From DATJGR01 sp963735085 (GTDB lineage Bacteria > Pseudomonadota > Gammaproteobacteria > Pseudomonadales > Azotimanducaceae), in contig CAVTJP010000005.1 in assembly GCA_963735085.1 (NCBI GenBank), positions 1,798,001-1,862,000 on the forward strand: DNA of 64,000 nucleotides, in the 5' to 3' direction. Numbering within the stretch: the stretch's first letter is position 1; every line of letters starts with the position of its first letter. The translations under genes were made by a program, and so were the position numbers. Below, one piece after another: positions 1-8,800 of the stretch. Under the pieces are notes generated by a model, which did no database searches, was not told where the DNA came from, and saw only the letters and a program-made list of their open reading frames with translations.

Positions 1-1
1 A

Positions 2-1183
2 ACGCTGCGGCTGAAGAACGTACCCTGGGATCAGGCGCTTGAACTGATCTTGAAAACCAAAGGTCTCGACAAGCGCCAGGTGGGTAACGTCTTGTTGGTG
101 GCGCCAGCCGCGGAAATTGCGGCTCGTGAAAAGCTCGAGCTGGAGAATCAGCGTCAGATCGCCGAACTGGCGCCGCTGCGAACCGAGTTCATTCAGGTGC
201 GCTACGCGAAGGCGAGTGAGTTGTACAAGCTCTTCAACACCAGCGCGAGCGGCCAAAGCTCCGCCGGCAGCGCAGCTGCGTCTGCGGTCGGTGGCAAGAG
301 CTCGATCGTATCGTCGCGCGGCAGCGTGATTGTCGATGAACGCACTAACTCGATCATACTGACCGACACGGCCGATCGACTCGAGGACTTCCGCAAAGTC
401 ATAGCGCGGCTGGACGTTCCGGTTCGCCAGGTTCTGATCGAATCGCGGATCGTTACTGCGAGCACCAATTATGACCAGGAGTTGGGTATTCGGTGGGGTG
501 GTGCCAGCATCGCCAATTCCAATGGTACGACGATCAAGACCGGTGGCAGCCTGACTACATTGGAGAACATACCTCCCGTATCTGGCTCTACATCGGCAGA
601 CAATCTCGTTGTAGACCTGGGTGTCGCCGCGGCCAACTCGAGCTTCGGCATCGGTATTGCCGGATCGGACTACCTTCTGGATCTGGAGCTGACGGCGCTG
701 CAGGTCGATGGGCGTGCGCAGGTGGTTGCGCGGCCCAAGGTCATTACCGCTGATAAACAGACGGCGACCATTCAGTCGGGTACCGAGATTCCATACCAGG
801 AAGCCTCCAGCAGTGGCGCGACATCCGTGTCGTTCAAGGAAGCCGTGCTGTCGTTGGAAGTTACGCCGCAGATTACGCCGGACGATCGGATCATTATGAC
901 GTTGAAGGTGAATCAGGATTCGGTTGGTCAGGTGTACAACGGCGTTCCGAGCATCGACACGAACCAGGTCAAAACCGAGGTACTCGTGGATAACGCTCAG
1001 ACGGTGGTACTGGGTGGCATCTTCAAGGATCAGTTGACCCAAACGACCGAAAAGACGCCGTTCCTGGGTGACGTACCATACATTGGTCGTTTGTTCCGCA
1101 GAACACTGGACAAGACCGACAAGCAGGAACTACTGATCTTCATTACGCCGCGAATCATCCAGGAATCGCTGACGACACGGTGA
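2..1183 (+). CDS. pilQ: Type IV pilus secretin PilQ, 3' part
   Basis: This is the C-terminal 393 residues of the outer-membrane secretin through which type IV pili leave the cell. The reading frame is open from base 2, so the start lies upstream of the window. The first residues match the end of the PilQ STN/N0 domain. An N1 domain follows, then a Ser/Ala/Gly-rich linker near 240-300, then the secretin domain. That domain shows the conserved RPKVITADKQ and IQSGTEIPYQ stretches and the closing VDNAQTVVLGGIF and VPYIGRLF motifs. aroK and aroB follow on the same strand, the usual gammaproteobacterial pilMNOPQ-aroKB arrangement. The family assignment is secure; only the missing N-terminus limits it. 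Confidence 0.96.
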   Translation, partial: TLRLKNVPWDQALELILKTKGLDKRQVGNVLLVAPAAEIAAREKLELENQRQIAELAPLRTEFIQVRYAKASELYKLFNTSASGQSSAGSAAASAVGGKSSIVSSRGSVIVDERTNSIILTDTADRLEDFRKVIARLDVPVRQVLIESRIVTASTNYDQELGIRWGGASIANSNGTTIKTGGSLTTLENIPPVSGSTSADNLVVDLGVAAANSSFGIGIAGSDYLLDLELTALQVDGRAQVVARPKVITADKQTATIQSGTEIPYQEASSSGATSVSFKEAVLSLEVTPQITPDDRIIMTLKVNQDSVGQVYNGVPSIDTNQVKTEVLVDNAQTVVLGGIFKDQLTQTTEKTPFLGDVPYIGRLFRRTLDKTDKQELLIFITPRIIQESLTTR

Positions 1184-1227
1184 TCTTGGTTATCGGGACA
1201 GACTTGTCGTTGTCCTCGTATTAGACT

Positions 1228-1252
1228 GAACGGCGCCGGGATGGCGCCGTTC
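1228..1252 (+). terminator. Strong hairpin between pilQ and aroK
   Basis: GAACGGCGCC and GGCGCCGTTC form a perfect 10-bp stem around the 5-base loop GGGAT. It lies 45 bases after the pilQ stop and just before aroK. No T-run follows, so it may be an attenuator or mRNA processing/stability element rather than a full terminator. An ATG at 1241 sits in the loop and stem, which argues for the later ATG at 1259 as the aroK start. Confidence 0.6.
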
Positions 1253-1258
1253 GTCGTT

Positions 1259-1792
1259 ATGATCGCGAAGCCTCAAAACGTATTTCTCATCGGTCTGATG
1301 GCCGTCGGCAAGACAACCGTCGGACGCATCCTTTCCGAAGAGTTGGACCTGCCGTTCTTCGACACCGATCGCGTGGTCGAAGAGAAAGCGGGCGCCGATA
1401 TCGCCTGGATCTTCGATGTGGAGGGCGAAGCGGGTTTCCGGGAACGTGAGTATCAAGCGGTGGACGAGCTGACACGGCGCAATGGAGTCGTTCTCGCGAC
1501 AGGTGGTGGCGTGGTGCTGCGCGACGAGAATCGGCGCAATCTCGCAACTCGTGGCACCGTGATATTTCTCGATTCACCGATCGAAAGGCTCATCGAACGA
1601 ACTCGTCGCGATAAGCGCCGACCGTTGCTGCGACAAGGTGACACAAAGGCGACATTCGAGCGCCTTGCGCAACAGCGCACCCCGCTCTATGCAAGCATCG
1701 CTGACTACCGGTTTTGTGCAGATGGATCGTCTGCCAAGGTGCTTGCACGTGCAATAGCCGATCGGCTTCGTTGCGACGGATGCGTTGCGTGA
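1259..1792 (+). CDS. aroK: Shikimate kinase
   Basis: Phosphorylates shikimate at the 3-hydroxyl with ATP, the fifth step of chorismate synthesis, in the cytoplasm. From the ATG at 1259 the protein has 177 residues, normal for AroK. It shows the P-loop GLMAVGKT (13-20), the shikimate-binding DTDR and FRERE segments, the ATGGGVVLR loop, and the lid arginines in RDKRRPLL. An in-frame ATG at 1241 would add six residues but is buried in a hairpin. The gene lies directly after pilQ and overlaps aroB. Its gammaproteobacterial neighbourhood points to AroK rather than AroL. Confidence 0.95.
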   Translation: MIAKPQNVFLIGLMAVGKTTVGRILSEELDLPFFDTDRVVEEKAGADIAWIFDVEGEAGFREREYQAVDELTRRNGVVLATGGGVVLRDENRRNLATRGTVIFLDSPIERLIERTRRDKRRPLLRQGDTKATFERLAQQRTPLYASIADYRFCADGSSAKVLARAIADRLRCDGCVA

Positions 1793-2880
1793 CAACGAAA
1801 CTGTTGGTCGAACTCGGTGCACGCAGTTACCCGATTGTCATCGGGACGGGCTTGCTGAGCGACTCTACGCAATTCGCGCCGTTCATCGCGGGACGCCAGG
1901 TTTGCATCGTCACTAACGAGACGATTGCGCCGCTATACCTGGCTCGGCTGACGGTTGCGTTGGCGGGTTTTCAAGTCGATACCTGCGTGCTGCCCGATGG
2001 CGAAGACCACAAGACACTCGAAACGTATGCGCGAGTCATCGATCATCTGATGACACATCGCCACAATCGCACAACCACGTTGATTGCGCTCGGCGGCGGC
2101 GTGGTCGGAGATATTGCCGGATTTTGCGCTGCGACCTATCAGCGAGGGGTGGACCTGATTCAGGTTCCAACTACGCTGCTGGCGTTGGTCGACTCCTCGG
2201 TCGGCGGCAAGACGGCCGTTAATCATCCGCTGGGTAAAAACATGATCGGGGCGTTCCATCAGCCGCGTCTGGTGCTCGCCGACCTCAGCACGCTGAGTTC
2301 GCTGCCGCAGCGCGAGTACCTCTCGGGCATCGCCGAAATCATCAAGTATGGTGTGATCCGAGACGCGCAATTCTTCGCGTGGCTCGAGGCGAATGTCGAG
2401 CCTCTGCTGCGCCGCGACTCGGACTGCCTGAATCACGCAGTAATGACATCCTGCGCCATCAAGGCGGCGGTGGTTGCGAGCGATGAGCGCGAGTCGGGGG
2501 TGCGCGCGGTTCTGAATTATGGCCATACGTTTGGTCATGCGATCGAAACGCTGACACGTTATGAGTACCTGCACGGCGAATCGGTCGCGATCGGGATGGT
2601 GATGGCAGCGGATCTATCCATCCGCATCGGTTTGCTGGACAAGATCGACGGACACCGCATCAAGGCGCTGATCGCCGCGTTCGGCTTGCCCGTCGTGCCG
2701 CCCGGAAACATCACGCCAAACACCATGCATGCCTCCATGGGTATGGACAAGAAGGTCATCGATGGTCAGTTGCGGCTCGTGCTGACGCGATCGATAGGAG
2801 AAGCCTCGGTCACTGATCAGTTCGATTCCGCTGCGCTTGCTGCCACACTCTCTGCGCAGGGGGGTCTTTGTGAGGGCTGA
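1789..2880 (+). CDS. aroB: 3-Dehydroquinate synthase
   Basis: Converts DAHP to 3-dehydroquinate, the second shikimate-pathway step, using NAD and a divalent metal. The GTG at 1789 overlaps the aroK stop by four bases (GTGA), which suggests translational coupling; an ATG at 1780 is the alternative. The protein of about 363 residues shows the NAD-binding GGGVVGDIAGF loop, the substrate-binding SSVGGKTAVN and GKNMIGAFHQP segments, and the metal ligands in GIAEIIKYG and NYGHTFGHAIE. Length and motifs fit AroB throughout. Confidence 0.95.
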   Translation: MTTKLLVELGARSYPIVIGTGLLSDSTQFAPFIAGRQVCIVTNETIAPLYLARLTVALAGFQVDTCVLPDGEDHKTLETYARVIDHLMTHRHNRTTTLIALGGGVVGDIAGFCAATYQRGVDLIQVPTTLLALVDSSVGGKTAVNHPLGKNMIGAFHQPRLVLADLSTLSSLPQREYLSGIAEIIKYGVIRDAQFFAWLEANVEPLLRRDSDCLNHAVMTSCAIKAAVVASDERESGVRAVLNYGHTFGHAIETLTRYEYLHGESVAIGMVMAADLSIRIGLLDKIDGHRIKALIAAFGLPVVPPGNITPNTMHASMGMDKKVIDGQLRLVLTRSIGEASVTDQFDSAALAATLSAQGGLCEG

Positions 2881-2886
2881 CACGCA

Positions 2887-4341
2887 ATGAGGCCCTCACT
2901 TGGCGCGTTGGGCCTTTCCAAGGACCCTTTCAGCGGGATCACGGACGGGTTCTTTGGTGCGGGTGAGCGGGGTCGTCTGCTTGAGGAATTGCGTCACCCG
3001 CTACGCTGGACGCATCGACTGTTGGTGGTCACCGGGGAGCCGGGTGTTGGCAAGTCGACGCTCTACCGGGCACTGTCCGGCAGTCTTGATCCCGGCGTCA
3101 AGGCGGCTCGCATCAACGCCAACTTGACCAGCGATACGCGCGAGATCCTCGCCGGAATCGTCCATGGGTTCGGTATGGCGGCGCCGGCCAATGCAGACGC
3201 GCAGTTGCTGATCAAGCTGATTTCTCTACACGCCCACGAACAGATCGGCGTCAACCGTGGTTGTCTGGTGATGATAGACGACGCTCAATTGCTGGAGTTG
3301 CGTGCACTAGAGCAATTGCTTGAACTCGCTCGTTCAGGTGCCGAGGACGGTCTGCGGATTGTGTTCTTTGCGGAGACTTACTTTGTGCAATCTCTGGGCA
3401 AGGCTTCCAAGCGGTTCGATTGTGAGCAGGATTGGCGTGAGCTCCGGTTGACTCCATTCACAGACGAGGAATCGCGCAGGTACGTCGCGTTTCGCGTCGC
3501 AGATGCCGGCGTGCGCGATCGATCAGTATTTGCACCAAACGAAATTTCCGTAATCGTCCGGGACTCAAGCGGTTTACCGGGGCGCATCGACGAGCTCGCG
3601 AGCGCAATTCTTAGCGGCAAGTTGACGGTCAGCCGCGAGCGTCAGTGGCTGCCTCGCGCGCACCGAGCACTCGCTGCACTCGTTCTGATCGCTGGCGGGA
3701 TGGGTTGGCTGATCTTCGACAAACGTTCCGATCGGGGCACCACTTCTGAGTCCATCGCGGTAGCGCACGAGTCGACAATGCCAGATCGCTCGGGCGCGTT
3801 GTCTTTAGCGCTGCCGGCGGCCGACCACAATGAGCCGAAGGTACCGAGCGCGACGTTCGGTCCGATGCCCATTGAAAGGGGGGTGGCATCCACGAGCAAT
3901 TCAGTCGATCAGGTGCCACGCGCTGCGCCGGCCGCGTCGGTGCCTAGGCCAAAGCAATCTTTGCAGGTGGCCGAGTCTGTGACAGCGGCGAAACCTCCAT
4001 CGCGCGCTGCGACGAAACAACCCGTCACCCCGGACAGCATCGCTGGCAAACCGCATTCGGCTCAGTGGCTTCGTCAACAGTCGCCGAAATTCCTTACGCT
4101 GCAGTTGTTCGCGACTACGAGTCGTGCGAATCGAGACAGCTTCATTGGGCGGCAGGATCATGTAGAGCGTTACGCCACGTTCGAAATGAAACGCAACGCT
4201 TCGCTGCTGTATGTCGTCACCTATGGCAGTTACGCTACGCAAGCAGAGGCAAGCGCTGCAGCGTCGTCATTGCCGTCAAGTGTCGGTCGCGTAAAGCCGT
4301 GGATCAGGTCGTTCGGCTCGATACAAGCGATACTCAACTAA
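2887..4341 (+). CDS. damX: DamX-like AAA/SPOR cell division protein
   Basis: An inner-membrane protein with a cytoplasmic ATPase and a periplasmic peptidoglycan-binding end. Residues 1-250 are an ExeA-like AAA domain with Walker A GEPGVGKST (50-58) and a Walker B-type VMIDDAQ (128-134). A single membrane helix spans about 261-277. A Pro/Ala/Ser-rich linker follows, and the last 80 or so residues form a SPOR domain containing TLQLFATTSRAN and VTYGSYATQAEA. SPOR domains bind denuded septal glycan. The position after aroB is the classic damX locus. The gene starts six bases after the aroB stop. The E. coli symbol is used by position and architecture. Confidence 0.85.
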   Translation: MRPSLGALGLSKDPFSGITDGFFGAGERGRLLEELRHPLRWTHRLLVVTGEPGVGKSTLYRALSGSLDPGVKAARINANLTSDTREILAGIVHGFGMAAPANADAQLLIKLISLHAHEQIGVNRGCLVMIDDAQLLELRALEQLLELARSGAEDGLRIVFFAETYFVQSLGKASKRFDCEQDWRELRLTPFTDEESRRYVAFRVADAGVRDRSVFAPNEISVIVRDSSGLPGRIDELASAILSGKLTVSRERQWLPRAHRALAALVLIAGGMGWLIFDKRSDRGTTSESIAVAHESTMPDRSGALSLALPAADHNEPKVPSATFGPMPIERGVASTSNSVDQVPRAAPAASVPRPKQSLQVAESVTAAKPPSRAATKQPVTPDSIAGKPHSAQWLRQQSPKFLTLQLFATTSRANRDSFIGRQDHVERYATFEMKRNASLLYVVTYGSYATQAEASAAASSLPSSVGRVKPWIRSFGSIQAILN

Positions 4342-4365
4342 ATCACTGATCGTGTTGAACAGCCG

Positions 4366-5823
4366 TCAGGGAAGCAGGGTGGTGCCCATCAATGCTCGGT
4401 CGATTTCGCGTGCGGCCTCACGGCCTTCGTTGATTGCGCGAACGACCAGCGATTGACCGCGACGACAATCGCCGGCGGCGAAGACCTTCGCTACGTTCGT
4501 TGCGTACTTGCCGTAGTCGGCCTGCAGGTTGCTGCGCGCATCATAAGCGAGGTCGAGCGGATCGGAGGCCTGATGCTCTGGTCCGAGAAAGCCCATCGCG
4601 ATCAGAATCAGGTCTGCGTGCCAGACCTTCTCGGTATTGGGGATCTCCTGCACGGAACCACCGACGAATTTCACTTCTGACGTGCGTATTCCGGTGAGTT
4701 GGCCGCGATCGCCTTCGAACGCCTTACCGGAAATACTGTAAACGCGTGGGTCGTTGCCGAATTGTTTTGTCGATTCTTCGTGAGCGTAGTCGACGCGGAA
4801 GATTTTCGGCCAAGTCGGCCACGGATTGTCCTCCGCCCTTCCGGTCGGTGGCTGCGGCAGGATCTCGAAGTTCACGAGTGAGCGGCAACCGTGGCGCAGC
4901 GATGTGCCAATGCAATCGGCGCCGGTATCGCCGCCACCGATGACGATGACGTCTTTGCCCTTGGCTGAAATGTAGTTGCCGTCGGCCAGATCGGAATCGA
5001 GCAGACTCTTCGTATTGGCACGCAGGAAATCCATTGCGAAATGAATGCCTGAAAGCGCGCGTCCGGGAATCGGCAGGTCTCGTGGCACCGTGGCGCCGGT
5101 GGTGAACAGCACGGCGTCGTTCTCCGCAACCAGGCTGCGTGCGTCGAGCGTGCCACTGCTACCGTCTCCAACATGCACAGACGTCCGGAACACGATTCCT
5201 TCAGCGCGCAACAGGTCAACGCGACGATCGACGACAGACTTGTCGAGCTTCATGTTCGGGATGCCGTACATCAACAGACCGCCAATGCGATCGGCACGCT
5301 CATAAACCGTCACGAGATGACCGGCACGATTCAACTGTGCCGCGGCGGACAGCCCGGCGGGTCCGGAGCCGATTATCGCAACCCGCTTGCCGGTGCGCGC
5401 CGCGGGCGGATTCGCCACAATCCAACCTTCGGCAAAGCCTCGGTCGACAATCGCCATTTCGATGTTCTTGATGGTGACGGGTGGGTCGGTGATGCCGAGC
5501 ACGCACGCGCCTTCGCACGGTGCCGGGCACACGCGGCCAGTGAAATCAGGAAAGTTGTTGGTCAGGTGCAGCCGATCGAGCGCTGCGCGCCAGCGCCCGT
5601 GGTAGACGAGATCGTTCCATTCCGGAATCAGGTTGTGGATCGGACAACCCTCGTTCGACTGGCAGAAGGGCACGCCGCAATCCATGCAGCGGGCGCCCTG
5701 TATTGCGAGCTTCTTGGAATCGTGCTCGGTATAGATTTCTTTGAAATCCAGCAACCGCTTCTTCGCCTCACGGTACGGTTCGGCGCGACGTGGAAACTCT
5801 TTGAAGCCGGTATGTTTGCCCAT
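4366..5823 (-). CDS. gltD: Glutamate synthase (NADPH) small subunit
   Basis: The electron-input subunit of glutamate synthase: it oxidises NADPH and passes electrons through FAD and Fe-S clusters to GltB. The protein has 485 residues. N-terminal cysteines C46, C49, C54 and C60 and the RVCPAPCEGAC group (98-107) supply Fe-S ligands. An FAD-binding GSGPAG lies at 152-157 and an NADPH-binding GGGDTGADC at 296-304. The gene starts 11 bases after gltB in one operon. In Pseudomonas gltBD runs co-directionally with the pilQ-aroKB block; here it is inverted and converges on damX. Confidence 0.96.
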   Translation of the reverse strand: MGKHTGFKEFPRRAEPYREAKKRLLDFKEIYTEHDSKKLAIQGARCMDCGVPFCQSNEGCPIHNLIPEWNDLVYHGRWRAALDRLHLTNNFPDFTGRVCPAPCEGACVLGITDPPVTIKNIEMAIVDRGFAEGWIVANPPAARTGKRVAIIGSGPAGLSAAAQLNRAGHLVTVYERADRIGGLLMYGIPNMKLDKSVVDRRVDLLRAEGIVFRTSVHVGDGSSGTLDARSLVAENDAVLFTTGATVPRDLPIPGRALSGIHFAMDFLRANTKSLLDSDLADGNYISAKGKDVIVIGGGDTGADCIGTSLRHGCRSLVNFEILPQPPTGRAEDNPWPTWPKIFRVDYAHEESTKQFGNDPRVYSISGKAFEGDRGQLTGIRTSEVKFVGGSVQEIPNTEKVWHADLILIAMGFLGPEHQASDPLDLAYDARSNLQADYGKYATNVAKVFAAGDCRRGQSLVVRAINEGREAAREIDRALMGTTLLP

Positions 5824-5834
5824 TGCGCTGGTAC

Positions 5835-8800
5835 TTACGCTTCGATTGCAAACGGCAGCGGTTCGCCGGCGTTGCGGGCCTTCAGCACGCGCTTGTAGTC
5901 CGTCGGCATCACTTTGACGAAGTGGAGCAGCGAATGACCCCAGTCGTCGAGGATGGCCCGTGCGATCGTCGATGCGGTGAACTCGAAATGGTTCTCGATG
6001 GAAGTTTTCAGTTCACAGATATCCGCGTCTTCCTCGAGCGTCTCGAGTTCCACCATCTCGGTATTGCAGCGTTGCGGAAACATGCCTTCCGGGTCCCAGA
6101 CGTAAGCAATACCGCCGCTCATGCCGGCAGCAAAATTGCGTCCCGTCTCGCCCAGCACGATGACGCGACCCCCGGTCATGTATTCACAACCATGATCGCC
6201 GACGCCTTCGATCACCGCGGTCGCACCGCTGTTGCGAACCGCAAAGCGCTCCGCGGCCATGCCGCGAAAATACGCGTCACCACTTGTGGCGCCATACAGC
6301 ACAACATTGCCAATGAGAATGTTGCGTTCGGCGACGAAAGAACTCGCCTTTGGCGGATAGATGATGATGCGTCCACCGGAGAGGCCTTTGCCAACGTAGT
6401 CATTCGCATCACCTTCTACTTCCAACGTGACGCCCTTAGCCAGCCAGGCGCCGAAACTTTGACCGGCGCTACCGTAGAAACGAAAGTGGATCGTACCGTC
6501 CGGCAGCATCTGCGGACCGACGCGTTTGATGATCGCGTTCGACAACATGCCGCCGACCACGCGGTTCGTATTGACGATATCCAGGCGCTGTTCGACTTTC
6601 TCGCCGCGCGCGAGTGCCGGTTCCGCAAGGCGAATCAGTTCGTTGTCGAGTGCGATGTCGAGATCGTGATCCTGTTTGTGCTGAGCGAACGCGCCGAGAA
6701 AATCTTCCGGTTTTTCGGCCGAAGCCAGCAGACTGGAAAGGTCCAGTCCCTTCGCCTTCCAATGATTCACCGCTGCAGCCACTTGCAGCGCATCGACTCG
6801 CCCGACCATCTCGTTGACGGTACGAAAGCCCAACTCCGCCATGATCATGCGCAGCTCTTTCGCAACCATGAACAGATAGTTGACGACATGCTCCGGCTTG
6901 CCGCTGAATTTCTTGCGTAGTTCGGGGTCCTGCGTCGCGATGCCGACGGGGCACGTGTTCAGATGGCACTTGCGCATCATGATGCAGCCAAGCGTAATGA
7001 GCGGCGCGGTTGCAAAACCAAACTCTTCAGCGCCGAGCAACGCGGCAATCGCGACGTCACGGCCCGTCTTCAACTGCCCGTCGGTCTGCAGCACGACGCG
7101 CGACCGCAAGTTGTTCATGACCAGCGTCTGGTGTGTCTCGGCAATACCGAGTTCCCACGGTATGCCGGCATGTTTGATCGAAGTCAACGGCGATGCACCG
7201 GTACCACCGGTATCCCCAGCGATCACGAGGTGATCGGCGCGCGCCTTCGTTACGCCGGTTGCAACTGTGCCGACGCCGATTTCGGCGCCGAGTTTGACGC
7301 TGATCCGCGCGTCCGGATTTGCGTTCTTCAAATCGTGAATCAACTGCGCGATGTCTTCGATCGAATAGATGTCGTGATGCGGCGGCGGACTGATCAGCCC
7401 AACGCCTGGCGTCGAATGGCGAATGCTTGCGATGTATTCGTCGACTTTGCGACCCGGCAGTTCACCGCCTTCACCCGGCTTCGCGCCTTGCACGATCTTG
7501 ATCTGCAGTTCGTCGGCATTGGTCAGATAATTGATGGTCACGCCGAAACGGCCGCTCGCGACCTGTTTGATCGCTGAGCGCTTCGAATCACCGTTGGCGA
7601 GCGGAATGAAGCGAATTGGATCTTCGCCGCCCTCGCCGGTGTTCGACTTGGCGCCGATGCGGTTCATCGCGATTGCCAGCGTCTCGTGCGCCTCCTGTGA
7701 AATCGAGCCGAAGCTCATCGCGCCCGTGACGAATCGTTTGACGATCTCGGACTCGGGCTCCACCTCTTCGATTGGGACCGAGCCGCCGTTGACCGCGGTA
7801 TTGAATGTGAGCAGCCCCCGCAACATCGCGTGGCGGTTGACTGATTCATTCGTATGCTTCGAAAACCGCCAGTAGGCGTCTTCACTGTTTGCACGCGCAG
7901 CAACCTGTAATTCGGCGATCGCGGTGGGATCCCACATATGGCGTTCACCCGCGTCACGCCAGTGAAAGTCGCCCGGATTCGGCAATACGGGCAGCGATAC
8001 GACGTTGCGCCCTGGATAGCCGAGCGCGTGGCGGCGCTGCAACTCCTCCGTCAGTACATCGAAACCGACACCCTGGATTCGGCTCGCGGTGCCAACGAAG
8101 CATCGATCGATCACCTCGGAGGCGAGGCCGATCGCTTCGAAAATCTGCGCACCCTTGTATGACTGCAGCGTGGAGATGCCAATCTTCGCCATCACCTTCA
8201 GAATGCCCTTGGCGGTCGCCTTGCGATAGGCGTAAACGATGTCGTCGTCGCTTCTCACGTGCGCAGCATCCGACAGCAGGCCATCGGCGCGTGCCTGCCA
8301 AAGCGCTTCGAAAGCGAGATAGGGATTGATTGCATCGGCCCCGTAGCCGATCAACAGCGCGTGATGATGGACCTCTCGCGCCTCGCCGGTTTCGACGATG
8401 ATGCCGATGCGCGTGCGCGCGTGATTTTGTACCAGATGATGGTGTACCGCGGCCGTTGCAATCAGTGCGCTATGTGGAACGCGCGACGCTGATATCCCGC
8501 GATCAGACAGCACGATGATGCTCATGCCGTCGGCAATCGCCGCGGATGCGTCGCGGCAGATTCGATCGAGCGACTTCGTCAAACCGGCGCTGCCGGAATC
8601 GCGCGGAAACGTGATGTCTATCGTGCGCGATTTCCAGCCGCGATGATCGAGCCCCTTGAGTGCCGCAACCTCCTCGTTGGTCAGAATCGGATGCGGAACA
8701 TGCATTCGATGCGCGTTGGCGGCGGACACCTCCAGCAGGTTGGCTTCGGGGCCGATGTAGCACTCCAGCGCCATGATCACGTCTTCGCGAATCGAGTCGA

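Noticed and set aside
1241..1258. ATG at 1241 as the aroK start
   Set aside because: It lies in the loop and stem of a 10-bp hairpin; the ATG at 1259 gives a normal-length protein.
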